Assembly (NCBI RefSeq): GCF_016908195.1
Contig: NZ_JAFBDK010000004.1
Location: 62,001-126,000 of the forward strand
DNA from: Jeotgalibacillus terrae
Lineage (GTDB): Bacteria; Bacillota; Bacilli; Bacillales; Jeotgalibacillaceae
Direction of reading: 5' to 3'
Length of the DNA: 64,000 nucleotides
The notes under the pieces were generated by a model, which did no database searches, was not told where the DNA came from, and saw nothing but the letters and a program-made list of their open reading frames with translations. Made by a program: the position numbers and the translations under genes. The stretch's first letter is position 1; each line of letters begins with the position of its first letter. Shown piece after piece: positions 36,392 through 44,698 of the stretch.

Positions 36392-37732
36392 TTGTCATTC
36401 GAATTTAAACTACCTGATATCGGTGAAGGTATTCACGAAGGTGAAATTGTAAAGTGGTTTATCAGTGTTGGAGATAAAGTAGAAGAAGACGACGTGCTTT
36501 GTGAGGTTCAAAACGATAAAGCTGTTGTAGAAATTCCATCTCCTGTTGCAGGAACAGTTGAAGAAATTCTTGTTGATGAAGGTACAGTAGCTGTAGTAGG
36601 TGATACGTTAATTAAGCTTGATGCACCGGGCTATGAAAACCTTCAATTTAAAGGTTCTGACAGCAGTGACAGTAAGAAAGAAGAAGCTAAGGAAGAACCG
36701 AAAGAAGAGCCTAAAGAAGAAAAGCAGGAAGCAGCTGAAGCAACTGATGACAGCGCTGAAGAATCAGCAGATGCTAAGCCTCAGGAAGACGTAGATCCTG
36801 ACCGCCGCGTGATCGCTATGCCTTCAGTTCGTAAATATGCCCGTGACAACGATGTAGACATCCGTTACGTATCCGGTTCAGGCAAAAACGGCCGTGTATC
36901 AAAAGAAGATATCGATGCATATCTGAAAGGTGATACAGCTGATGCTAAATCAGAAAGCACTGAACAATCTTCTGATCAGAAAGAAGAAAAGTCAGCGCCT
37001 AAAGCTTCTGCTCCGGCTCCGGAGGGTGAATTCCCTGAAACACGCGAGAAGATGAGTGGAATGAGAAAAGCAATTGCTAAAGCAATGGTTAACTCTAAGC
37101 ACACTGCCCCACACGTAACGCTGATGGATGAAGTGGACGTAGAGAAACTTGTTGCTCACCGTAAGAAGTTTAAGGAAATTGCACTTGAGAAGGATATTAA
37201 GCTTACATTCCTTCCTTACGTAGTGAAAGCTCTTGTATCTGCTCTTCGTGAGTATCCTGTTCTGAATACAATGCTTGACGACGAAGCACAGGAAATTGTC
37301 CAGAAGCACTATTACAACATTGGTATTGCAGCTGACACAGAAAAAGGACTTGTAGTACCAGTAGTTAAGCATGCTGACCGTAAGTCTGTATTCGGTATTT
37401 CTGATGAAATTAATCAGCTTGCAGGAAAAGCACGTGACGGTAAACTTTCAGGCGATGAAATGAAAGGTGCTTCATGCACAATCACAAATATCGGTTCAGC
37501 GGGCGGCCAGTGGTTTACACCTGTAATTAACCACCCTGAAGTTGCAATTCTGGGAATTGGCCGTATCGCAGAAAAGCCGGTAGTAAAAAATGGTGAAATT
37601 GTAGCAGCTCCTGTGTTAGCATTATCATTGAGCTTCGATCACCGTATGATTGATGGTGCTACAGCACAAAATGCGTTAAACCACATCAAACGTTTATTGA
37701 ACGATCCAGAACTTTTACTAATGGAGGCGTAA
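36392..37732 (+). CDS. pdhC: Dihydrolipoamide acetyltransferase (PDH E2)
   Basis: A 446-residue core protein. One lipoyl domain (1-78) carries K43 in [10 protein letters not shown]. An acidic, alanine/proline/glutamate linker leads to the E1/E3-binding domain (about 130-170), a second flexible linker follows, then the acyltransferase domain with the catalytic DHRMIDG near the end. It forms the 60-mer scaffold. The TTG at 36392 fits AGGAGGG better than the in-frame GTG at 36383, which touches it. TTG may lower its translation. Confidence 0.95.
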   Translation: MSFEFKLPDIGEGIHEGEIVKWFISVGDKVEEDDVLCEVQNDKAVVEIPSPVAGTVEEILVDEGTVAVVGDTLIKLDAPGYENLQFKGSDSSDSKKEEAKEEPKEEPKEEKQEAAEATDDSAEESADAKPQEDVDPDRRVIAMPSVRKYARDNDVDIRYVSGSGKNGRVSKEDIDAYLKGDTADAKSESTEQSSDQKEEKSAPKASAPAPEGEFPETREKMSGMRKAIAKAMVNSKHTAPHVTLMDEVDVEKLVAHRKKFKEIALEKDIKLTFLPYVVKALVSALREYPVLNTMLDDEAQEIVQKHYYNIGIAADTEKGLVVPVVKHADRKSVFGISDEINQLAGKARDGKLSGDEMKGASCTITNIGSAGGQWFTPVINHPEVAILGIGRIAEKPVVKNGEIVAAPVLALSLSFDHRMIDGATAQNALNHIKRLLNDPELLLMEA

Positions 37733-37736
37733 AACA

Positions 37737-39146
37737 ATGGTAGTAGGAGATTTCCCAATCGAAACAGATACTCTCGTCATCGGATCAGGTCCCGGGGGAT
37801 ATGTAGCTGCAATCCGTGCAGCGCAACTCGGACAAAAGGTTACAATTGTTGAGAAAGAAAACCTGGGCGGAGTCTGCCTGAACGTAGGCTGCATCCCATC
37901 TAAAGCTATGATCTCAATCGGTCATCGTTATGAACATGCAAAAGGCTCTGAAGATATGGGTATTGTTGCTGAAAGTGTAAAAATTAATTTTGATAAAGCC
38001 CAGGAATGGAAAGCCGGAGTAGTGAAAAAGCTTACTGGCGGTGTTGAAGGGCTTCTTAAAGGTAATAAAGTAGAAATCGTTCGCGGTGAAGCATACTTTG
38101 TTGACAGTGAAACGGTTAAAGTAATGGATGAAAAGAATTCTCAAACTTACAAGTTTAAGAACGCAATCGTGGCGACAGGTTCCCGTCCGATTGAAATTCC
38201 ATCATTTAAGTTCTCTAAGCGCGTACTTGATTCAACAGGCGCACTTGCACTTAAAGAGATTCCTAAAAAGCTTGTTGTTATCGGTGGAGGATACATTGGT
38301 ACAGAGCTTGGAACAGCATATGCAAATATGGGATCAGAAGTAACAATTCTTGAAGGTGCTGACGATATCCTTGGTGGATTCGAAAAGCAGATGACTTCAG
38401 TTGTTAAAAAAGGTCTGAAGAAAAAAGGCGTTGATGTCATTACAAAAGCAATGGCTAAAGGCGTTGAAGAATCTGAAGACGGTGTAAAAGTATCTTATGA
38501 AGCTAAAGGCGAAGAAGTTTCTATTGATGCTGACTATGTGCTTGTTACAGTAGGCCGTCGTCCAAACACAGATGAAATTGGTCTTGATCAGGTTGGAATT
38601 GAGATGACTGATAAAGGCATCATCAAGACTGACAAGCAGTGCCGCACAAGTGTGGAAAATATTTATGCAATTGGTGACATTGTTGACGGACCACCACTTG
38701 CACACAAGGCATCTTACGAAGGAAAAATCGCTGCTGAAGTAATCGGCGGAGAGAAATCTGAAGTAGATTACCTTGCAATTCCTGCAGTTTGCTTCACAGA
38801 TCCTGAACTGGCAACAGTTGGTTACAATGAAGCACAGGCTAAAGAGGAAGGAATTGAAGTGAATGCTTCTAAATTCCCATTCGGAGCTAATGGACGTGCG
38901 CTTGCTCTTAACCAAACTGAAGGTTTTGTAAAGCTTGTAACACGTAAAGAAGACGGATTGATCATTGGTGCTCAGATTGCCGGAGACGGTGCTTCTGATA
39001 TGATCGCCGAGCTTGGTCTTGCAATTGAAGCAGGAATGACTGCTGAAGATGTTGCTATGACGATCCATGCTCACCCGACGCTTGGTGAAATTTCAATGGA
39101 AGCTGCAGAAGTGGCCCTTGGAACACCAATTCATATCGTAAAATAA
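37737..39146 (+). CDS. pdhD: Dihydrolipoamide dehydrogenase (PDH E3)
   Basis: A 469-residue flavoprotein that reoxidises the lipoyl groups with NAD+. FAD-binding GSGPGG is near residue 16, the redox disulfide is C47-LNVG-C52, and the catalytic H446/E451 pair lies in [13 protein letters not shown] precedes the ATG and the gap to pdhC is 4 bases. Last gene of the operon, before a strong terminator. Confidence 0.96.
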   Translation: MVVGDFPIETDTLVIGSGPGGYVAAIRAAQLGQKVTIVEKENLGGVCLNVGCIPSKAMISIGHRYEHAKGSEDMGIVAESVKINFDKAQEWKAGVVKKLTGGVEGLLKGNKVEIVRGEAYFVDSETVKVMDEKNSQTYKFKNAIVATGSRPIEIPSFKFSKRVLDSTGALALKEIPKKLVVIGGGYIGTELGTAYANMGSEVTILEGADDILGGFEKQMTSVVKKGLKKKGVDVITKAMAKGVEESEDGVKVSYEAKGEEVSIDADYVLVTVGRRPNTDEIGLDQVGIEMTDKGIIKTDKQCRTSVENIYAIGDIVDGPPLAHKASYEGKIAAEVIGGEKSEVDYLAIPAVCFTDPELATVGYNEAQAKEEGIEVNASKFPFGANGRALALNQTEGFVKLVTRKEDGLIIGAQIAGDGASDMIAELGLAIEAGMTAEDVAMTIHAHPTLGEISMEAAEVALGTPIHIVK

Positions 39147-39152
39147 TCCCTT

Positions 39153-39184
39153 AAGAGCTGTGCTTAGATGCACAGCTCTTTTTA
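39153..39184 (+). terminator. Terminator of the pdh operon
   Basis: AAGAGCTGTGC and GCACAGCTCTT pair around TTAGAT, followed by T residues. Confidence 0.93.
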
Positions 39185-39267
39185 AAATTGTCATAGTTTA
39201 AATCTGTATCCTGATCCGGCATATGTTACAATCACTTCATACATATATTGAAAGGTGAGGTTATTCT

Positions 39268-40125
39268 TTGAAGATTTATGCACCAGCGGCTATATCAGCA
39301 GTTCTATTACTTGCTGCATGCAGCTCAGATGAAGCAGTTCAACCTGAAGATCAAAATCAGGAAGCAGTAGCTGCAGAAGATAATACGGAAGAAACAACTC
39401 AGGAGGAGACGGATGTGCCTGAAGAGACTGAAGATGTAGAAGAGGCTGACCCAGAGGAACAGGAAGAAGCCCCTGAAGAAACAATTGAAACGCTGTATGA
39501 AATCAATGAAGCCAACTGGTCAGTTACGCCAATTAGTGATGCACCAGAAAATGTAGTGCTTCTCACAATTGATGATGCACCAGACCAGCATGCTGTGGAG
39601 ATGGCTCAAAAACTTCATGAAGCTGATGCGCCGGCAATCTTTTTCGTAAACGGTCATTTTCTTGATACACCCGAAGAAGAAGAGATGCTGAAAGAAATTC
39701 ACGAACTTGGGTTCCCGATTGGCAATCATACATACAGTCACCCAAATTTGCGTGATCTCACTGAAGAAGAGCAGCGTGAAGAAATCATTTCCTTAAGTGA
39801 CCGTGTAGAAGAAATCATAGGAGAACGCCCGAAATTTTTCAGAGCCCCATTCGGAGCGAATACAGATTTTTCTGAAGCGCTCGTAAAAGAAGAGGGAATG
39901 GTCCTCATGAACTGGACCTACGGATATGACTGGGAAGCCGACTACCAAAATGCTGAAGCATTGACTGATATTATGGTTAATACTGAATATCTGTCTTCAG
40001 GAGCAAATCTGCTGATGCATGACCGTACATGGACGAACGAGGCAATACTGGGTATTGTTGAAGGTCTGAGAGCAAAAGACTTCACAATGGTTGATCCTAA
40101 AACAATTAAAGGATATCTGGAATAA
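39268..40125 (+). CDS. Polysaccharide deacetylase family lipoprotein
   Basis: A 285-residue exported protein. A short signal peptide ends in the lipobox LLAAC (cysteine near 18). A very acidic linker rich in Glu, Thr and Pro spans about 19-72. The NodB-type deacetylase domain follows with TIDDAPD (the usual TFDDGP), the metal-binding HTYSHPN and RAPFGAN. It probably removes acetyl groups from peptidoglycan or another glycan at the cell surface. Start is TTG after AAAGGTGAGG. I do not know an exact orthologue. Confidence 0.86.
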   Translation: MKIYAPAAISAVLLLAACSSDEAVQPEDQNQEAVAAEDNTEETTQEETDVPEETEDVEEADPEEQEEAPEETIETLYEINEANWSVTPISDAPENVVLLTIDDAPDQHAVEMAQKLHEADAPAIFFVNGHFLDTPEEEEMLKEIHELGFPIGNHTYSHPNLRDLTEEEQREEIISLSDRVEEIIGERPKFFRAPFGANTDFSEALVKEEGMVLMNWTYGYDWEADYQNAEALTDIMVNTEYLSSGANLLMHDRTWTNEAILGIVEGLRAKDFTMVDPKTIKGYLE

Positions 40126-40129
40126 TCAG

Positions 40130-40155
40130 AGTGGCGCTTATGCGTCACTTTTTTG
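40130..40155 (+). terminator. Terminator after the deacetylase gene
   Basis: AGTGGCGC and GCGTCACT pair around TTAT with one mismatch, followed by six T residues. Confidence 0.85.
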
Positions 40156-40198
40156 TTATCTGATAAAATAAACTGAAATTTCGTCTAATAAAAAGGGA

Positions 40199-40245
40199 TT
40201 GTATTTTTTATCCTTTAAGGTTAAAATAAAACGGAAGCGCTTACA
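40199..40245 (+). promoter_or_regulatory. Promoter with cre box upstream of a short transcript
   Basis: TTGTAT (40199) and TAAAAT (40222) are 17 bases apart. At 40231-40245, ACGGAAGCGCTTACA fits the CcpA-site consensus WTGNAANCGNWNNCW with one mismatch and would cover the RNA start, a repressing position. Confidence 0.55.
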
Positions 40246-40349
40246 AGCATATGGGGATGGGAGTAAGCTGATCGGATGAGCAATTATATAAACTCGTCAT
40301 GAATAATGAGGGAAGAAAAAAGCTGATGCGAAATGCATCAGCTTTTTAC
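40234..40349 (+). ncRNA. Candidate small RNA, about 115 nt
   Basis: A promoter-cre unit is followed by about 80 bases without a convincing gene and then a perfect 9-bp terminator stem (AGCTGATGC/GCATCAGCT) with T residues. Only an 8-codon frame with a poor ribosome site is inside. In B. subtilis the regulatory RNA SR1, controlled by CcpN and CcpA, is to my memory also encoded between pdhD and speA. No Cys-rich SR1P-like peptide is found here. The hairpin is palindromic and may simply terminate speA from the other side. Confidence 0.4.
40316..40348. terminator. Bidirectional terminator before speA
   Basis: AAAAAGCTGATGC and GCATCAGCTTTTT pair around GAAAT. It can end the short plus-strand unit and the minus-strand speA transcript. 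Confidence 0.88.
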
Positions 40350-40369
40350 ATTTTGTCTTTGTTCATTCT

Positions 40370-40432
40370 GGCTGTTGATTTCCGCTGCAATCACCAGCTG
40401 TGCTAAAACAACATTTGTCATTAACAAAGCCT
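40370..40432 (-). repeat. Internally deleted MITE-like repeat
   Basis: On the minus strand it begins AGGCTTTGTTAA, continues GTTGTTTTAGCACAGCTGG, and jumps from GCAGCGGAA straight to ATCAACAGCC. These are the left and right parts of the complete copy at 14.7 kb, joined at the short direct repeat AGCGGAA, so about 120 bases of core are lost. It ends 5 bases from the speA stop codon. Confidence 0.72.
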
Positions 40433-40436
40433 GTAT

Positions 40437-41957
40437 TTATCTGATTGCGCGGTGTTCTTTGATGACACGAAGCTTAGTCAATGTTTCATCCTGTGGACCC
40501 TGCACAGGAAGACCTGCTTCTATATTTTCATGAATATACCTCAGGTTATCATCTGTAATGATTTCACCCGGAATAAAGATCGGAATACCCGGTGGATAAA
40601 CCATAATAAATTCTGCGCATACTCTCCCAACTGTTTCATCAAGTGGAAGCAGCTCAGTATCTGCATAAAATGCTTCCCGTGGTGTTACAGCTAACAGTGG
40701 AATATCCGGTAAAATAACTTCAGGTACCGCTTTTTTGCTGTCATGTCTGAACTCTTTGGAAAGTGCATGAATTGCTTTTACAAGAATATCAGCTTCATAT
40801 TGCGTATCACCAGGCGTTACAATACACAGAATGTTATACAAATCAGACAGTTCAACTTCGAGGTTGTAGTGCTCTCTCAGCCATACTTCAGCCTGATAAC
40901 CTGTAATGCCAAGTTCTTTTATAGATACAATAATTTTGGTTGGATCGTAATCAAATGTAGCAGGCGTACCTAAAATTTCACTGCCGATACATTTGATCTG
41001 TTCGATTTCTCCAAGGCGCTTTCTAATATCTTCAGCCAAGTTTATCGACTGGGTAATCAGTTCCTTCCCTTCGATCGCCAATCTTCTTCTGGCGGTGTCA
41101 AGAGAAGCCAGAAGCGGGTAAGAAGTCGATGTTGTCGTCAGCATGCTGAGAATTGACTGAACGCGCTTAGGGGAAACAAGCCCTTCTTTAACATTTAAAA
41201 CGGAACTCTGTGTCATAGAACCACCCAGCTTGTGCACACTTGTTGCAGCCATGTCAGCACCAGCCTGCATAGCAGAAGCGGGAAGTCTGTCATGGAAATG
41301 AATATGCACGCCGTGTGCTTCATCTACCAAAACAGGAACCTGATGGCCATGTGCAATCTTTACAATTTCCTTCAGATCAGCAGCAATTCCGAAATAGGTA
41401 GGGTTAATAACGAGTACACCTTTTGCATCAGGATGCTGTTCAAGCGCGTGAGCAACAGATATAGGTGTTATACCATGAGAGATACCCAGCTCTTTATCAA
41501 CCTCGGGGTGAATAAAGATAGGGATTGCTCCACAGAAAACGATTGCAGACATTACTGATTTATGAACATTTCTTGGTACGATTATTTTCTCGCCCGGCCC
41601 ACAGACGCTCATAACCATTGTCATAATTGCACCGCTTGTCCCCTGGACCGAGAAGTAGGTATGATCTGCACCAAATGCTTTGGCTGCAAGATCCTGGGCA
41701 TCTTTAATAAGTGACTTTGGTTGATGAAGATCATCGAGTGGTGCGATATTAATTAAGTCTATCGATAATATATTTTCACCCGCGAACGCTCTGAATTCAG
41801 GATCCATTCCAGCCCCTTTTTTATGGCCTGGAATATGGAATTGAACGGGATTTCGCTCTGCGTGTTTCTTTAAGCCAGTGAATAATGGTGTGTCATGCTG
41901 AGTTAAAGTATGGTCTTTTCTCTCTACATTAAGCAGAGATGAAGGTGTATTGGACAA
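40437..41957 (-). CDS. speA: Arginine/lysine/ornithine decarboxylase SpeA
   Basis: A 506-residue PLP enzyme of the fold-type I decarboxylase group without the wing domain. The PLP lysine is in ATSVHKLGGSMTQSS (about K243), with DEAHG holding the cofactor ring. It matches B. subtilis SpeA, an arginine decarboxylase for polyamine synthesis, over its length. A TTG at 41957 sits 8 bases after GAGGTGA; a GTG at 41969 overlaps that site. It is convergent with the upstream unit, whereas I recall it co-directional with pdhD in B. subtilis. Confidence 0.92.
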   Translation of the reverse strand: MSNTPSSLLNVERKDHTLTQHDTPLFTGLKKHAERNPVQFHIPGHKKGAGMDPEFRAFAGENILSIDLINIAPLDDLHQPKSLIKDAQDLAAKAFGADHTYFSVQGTSGAIMTMVMSVCGPGEKIIVPRNVHKSVMSAIVFCGAIPIFIHPEVDKELGISHGITPISVAHALEQHPDAKGVLVINPTYFGIAADLKEIVKIAHGHQVPVLVDEAHGVHIHFHDRLPASAMQAGADMAATSVHKLGGSMTQSSVLNVKEGLVSPKRVQSILSMLTTTSTSYPLLASLDTARRRLAIEGKELITQSINLAEDIRKRLGEIEQIKCIGSEILGTPATFDYDPTKIIVSIKELGITGYQAEVWLREHYNLEVELSDLYNILCIVTPGDTQYEADILVKAIHALSKEFRHDSKKAVPEVILPDIPLLAVTPREAFYADTELLPLDETVGRVCAEFIMVYPPGIPIFIPGEIITDDNLRYIHENIEAGLPVQGPQDETLTKLRVIKEHRAIR

Positions 41958-42073
41958 TTGAAAATTCACCTCATTAACGGTATTGTTATCTAAAGAAGGA
42001 TAACAGAAGAATTATAGCATTTCACCACATAAAAAGAAATATAAGAGTATGTGTCAGAAAGGAAGTTTATTTT

Positions 42074-42349
42074 ATGGAATACCAATACCCATTGTCAATG
42101 GACTGGTCAACTGAGGAAATTATTGACGCAGTTAAATTTTATGAAGCAGTAGAAAAAGCTTATGAAAAATCAATTGAGAGAGAAGAATTTATGAACTATT
42201 ATAAGCGGTTTAAAGAAATAGTCCCTGGTAAAGCCGAAGAGAAGACAATTGATAAAGAGTTTCAGGAAATGAGCGGCTATTCGATTTTCCGGACCCAGAA
42301 GAAGGCAAGAGAAAGTGCACCTGGCGATAAAATTTCCATGACTAAATAA
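42074..42349 (+). CDS. yktA: UPF0223 family protein YktA
   Basis: A 91-residue acidic, helical cytosolic protein matching UPF0223 ([31 protein letters not shown]). No enzyme motif is visible; function unknown. AGAAAGGAAG precedes the start. It is divergent from speA and convergent with yktB. Confidence 0.9.
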   Translation: MEYQYPLSMDWSTEEIIDAVKFYEAVEKAYEKSIEREEFMNYYKRFKEIVPGKAEEKTIDKEFQEMSGYSIFRTQKKARESAPGDKISMTK

Positions 42350-42383
42350 AAAATGGTAAGTGCATGCGCACTTACCATTTTTT
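42348..42383. terminator. Bidirectional terminator between yktA and yktB
   Basis: AAAAAATGGTAAGTGC pairs with GCACTTACCATTTTTT around ATGC-type bases, a nearly perfect palindrome with T runs both ways. Confidence 0.93.
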
Positions 42384-43020
42384 ATACAGCCTGCTGAACG
42401 CGGGTTCCGAGCTTGTATAATGGCAGCAGCTCTTTCCAGGTCTTTAAAATCAACTGAATCAGCTCTTCTTTGGACAAAGTGGCAGCTTCAGATGCTTCTA
42501 TTCTTCTGCCTGCAAGAAATTCTGCTTTCTTCACATTTTCAAATCTTTCAAGTGCATGTAACACATCGCCTTCATTCATTTCACTGAATTTTTTTGCATC
42601 TTTCTTTGTATGATCAATGCTGATATAACCATCTTCAGGCAGTATCTTCATCATATCATCGAGATTTTCAATCATTGTTTTCGCGATATTTTCCTTCTCA
42701 GGTAATTCGTAAATGAATGCCGTCCAGATAAACAAATGATCATCCCAGAGACCGAACTGGAAATGGGGCATCTTTTTATACCCTCTTTTACTCGGTGCAG
42801 CAGCCATCCAGGTATCGTTTGGCGGATTCACCGAACGTCTGGCATGCCTTGCGATATGAAGATGCATTTCTTCATCAGTCAAGTCTGACAGTGCAGGAAC
42901 TACCTGATCCCCGATCTCCTGAAATTTTGGTTGAATATGAGAACGGATTCCTTCCATCCGCTCATCCAACCCGTCAATATTGAATACTTCAAAATCTTTT
43001 TCACTGAAATAGCCAGTCAT
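42382..43020 (-). CDS. yktB: UPF0637 family protein YktB
   Basis: A 212-residue soluble protein that matches UPF0637 (YktB). It has the conserved block VVPALSDLTDEEMHLHIARHARRSVNPPNDTW. Function unknown; no catalytic motif stands out. The ATG at 43020 follows GGAGGG by six bases, so the TTG two codons earlier is unlikely. Confidence 0.9.
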   Translation of the reverse strand: MTGYFSEKDFEVFNIDGLDERMEGIRSHIQPKFQEIGDQVVPALSDLTDEEMHLHIARHARRSVNPPNDTWMAAAPSKRGYKKMPHFQFGLWDDHLFIWTAFIYELPEKENIAKTMIENLDDMMKILPEDGYISIDHTKKDAKKFSEMNEGDVLHALERFENVKKAEFLAGRRIEASEAATLSKEELIQLILKTWKELLPLYKLGTRVQQAV

Positions 43021-43203
43021 GAACAACCCTCCGTTGTGTTTTAAAACAGTTTAATCAGTTTGAGCTCTGCTTAAATTGGCTATAATACATATAACAGGCC
43101 GCCTGAAACTTAATTTATTCTAGCACAGATGAAGTTTGTGAATAAACTGATTTGAATTGAATAAACTGCTTTAAACACAATATTTTGAGAGGAGTGGAAG
43201 GGT

Positions 43204-43404
43204 ATGAAGCAGGTCATCCAGGTAACCAGAAAAAGAGATTATATACAGGAAAGACTCGCAGTGCTCAGAATGGAGCTTGATTATGAGCTTGCAGTATTAT
43301 TTGAAGCGATGGAACTTGAAAATAAAACTGAGATCGACAGTGTAAAAGAAAGGCTTTCATTAATCCGGCATGAAATGAATGAATTAGGTGGTTTCTCAAA
43401 ATGA
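43204..43404 (+). CDS. Small helical protein, YkzI-like
   Basis: A 66-residue charged protein, nearly all helix by eye (RDYIQERLAVLRMELDYELAVLFEAMELENKTEI). Position between yktB and the phosphatase gene corresponds to ykzI in B. subtilis, but the identity is by synteny. GAGAGGAG precedes the ATG. A long perfect hairpin follows the stop. The upstream region holds GAATAAACTG twice, 19 bases apart (43140, 43159), and a TATAAT at 43081. Confidence 0.75.
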   Translation: MKQVIQVTRKRDYIQERLAVLRMELDYELAVLFEAMELENKTEIDSVKERLSLIRHEMNELGGFSK

Positions 43405-43428
43405 ATAGGTTTTTTCAATGTTTTTATC

Positions 43429-43485
43429 AGCAACGCTAAGACGAACGCTTAACCAATGAGCGTTCGTCTTAGCGTTGCTTTACAG
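43429..43485 (+). terminator. Very long perfect hairpin after the ykzI-like gene
   Basis: Two 21-base arms, beginning AGCAACGCTAAG and ending CTTAGCGTTGCT, match perfectly around a 9-base loop. The following U tract is weak (TTTAC). A terminator is the simplest reading; an RNase III substrate or protein-binding palindrome is possible. Confidence 0.75.
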
Positions 43486-43547
43486 TTGATTATAAAAAAA
43501 GAATCTAATACAGTTTAAATATGTTGTCTCATATAGGAGGAAGTTTT

Positions 43548-44339
43548 ATGAAGGAGAATTGGAATGATATTGATCAATTCGCTAAAAATTCAATAAAAGG
43601 TGCAGGAAGTAAGATAATTGATTCATTTGACGAAGTGTTAAAGATTCAGACAAAAAGCAATGTAAATGATCTGGTCACTAATATGGATAAAGAGATTGAA
43701 AAATATTTTGTTGAGAAAATAAAAGATCGTTATCCTTCCCACAGAGTACTTGGTGAAGAAGGTTTTGGGGATCAGGTAGAAGACACAGATGGAACAGTCT
43801 GGATTATTGACCCGATTGATGGCACGATGAACTTTGTCCATCAGCAGAGAAATTTTGCGATTTCAATCGGGATCTTTCATGAGGGGATAGGTATACTCGG
43901 ATATATCTATGATGTTGTAGCGGATGAATTGTATCATGCATACAGGGGACACGGTGCATACCTTAATGAAGAAAGGCTTTCTCAATTGAAAGAAGTTCCG
44001 GTTGAAGAAGCCATACTGTCGATCAATGCTACCTGGCTGATACCGAATAAAAAGATTGATCATGAACAGTTCGCGTCACTGGTCAAAAGAGTCCGCGGGA
44101 CAAGGTCTTATGGTTCTGCTGCAATCGAACTGGCTTACATTGCAGCCGGACGTCTGGATGGTTATCTGACAATGAGGCTTTCTCCTTGGGATTTTGCAGG
44201 AGGAAAAGTATTAATTGAAGAAGTGGGGGGCACGATTACTGACCTTAAAGGAAACAACCTTTCCCTGGTCGAAAACTCTCCCGTATTCGCTGGAAACCCG
44301 GCAGTCCACAGCGAAGTACTGAAAAAATATTTAAAATAG
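43548..44339 (+). CDS. suhB: Inositol monophosphatase family protein (YktC/SuhB-like)
   Basis: A 263-residue magnesium-dependent sugar-phosphate phosphatase. The metal site shows GEEGFG near residue 68, DPIDGTMNF near 90, and SPWDFAGG near the C-terminus. It acts on inositol 1-phosphate and likely other phosphates, in the cytosol. Corresponds to B. subtilis YktC by sequence and place. AGGAGG precedes the ATG at 43548. Confidence 0.9.
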   Translation: MKENWNDIDQFAKNSIKGAGSKIIDSFDEVLKIQTKSNVNDLVTNMDKEIEKYFVEKIKDRYPSHRVLGEEGFGDQVEDTDGTVWIIDPIDGTMNFVHQQRNFAISIGIFHEGIGILGYIYDVVADELYHAYRGHGAYLNEERLSQLKEVPVEEAILSINATWLIPNKKIDHEQFASLVKRVRGTRSYGSAAIELAYIAAGRLDGYLTMRLSPWDFAGGKVLIEEVGGTITDLKGNNLSLVENSPVFAGNPAVHSEVLKKYLK

Positions 44340-44366
44340 TAGATTGTCCTATGAATCAGAGTTTAT

Positions 44367-44402
44367 AAAAAGGCTGAGGCAGCATTTGCCTCAGCTTTTT
44401 TA
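44367..44402. terminator. Terminator between the phosphatase gene and ylaF
   Basis: AAAAAGGCTGAGGC and GCCTCAGCTTTTTT pair around AGCATTT. A variant of the GGCTGAGACA terminators; convergent genes on both sides. Confidence 0.92.
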
Positions 44403-44404
44403 CA

Positions 44405-44587
44405 TTAACTTTCTGCCTGCTCACGAAACTTCTTCTTTGTTTTGAAACCCATACCAAACACCGCAATGACAGCAATAATAGATATAATTGCACCAATCGC
44501 ACTTCGCTCTGCAATAGCGATTCCGATACCCGACATCGCTATGACCGCAGCAAAAGCAAAAAGGATAAATACCGTGTTATTTTTCAT
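44405..44587 (-). CDS. ylaF: Small membrane protein YlaF
   Basis: A 60-residue protein with two hydrophobic helices (about 3-22 and 27-46) and a basic tail (KTKKKFREQ). It fits YlaF (DUF5325 type) in size, topology and position before typA. The second ATG (44587) has GAGGAGG at six bases; the first touches it. Function unknown. Confidence 0.8.
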   Translation of the reverse strand: MKNNTVFILFAFAAVIAMSGIGIAIAERSAIGAIISIIAVIAVFGMGFKTKKKFREQAES

Positions 44588-44698
44588 CGTCATCCTCCTC
44601 TATACAGTCATTTTACATAATTCATTTCTATAATTCCACCTATTGTGATACAATAGTACAGTTAGAAAAGATTAGAACGTAAAAACAGGAGTGAAATA

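Noticed and set aside
38397-39074. 225-codon open frame antisense to pdhD
   Set aside because: It is a shadow of the strongly biased codon use of pdhD, has no ribosome site and a low-complexity composition rich in Cys, Phe and Ser.
43140-43168. Direct repeat GAATAAACTG (two copies, 19 bases apart) before the ykzI-like gene
   Set aside because: No known regulator fits and the region is AT-rich; noted in the gene entry only.
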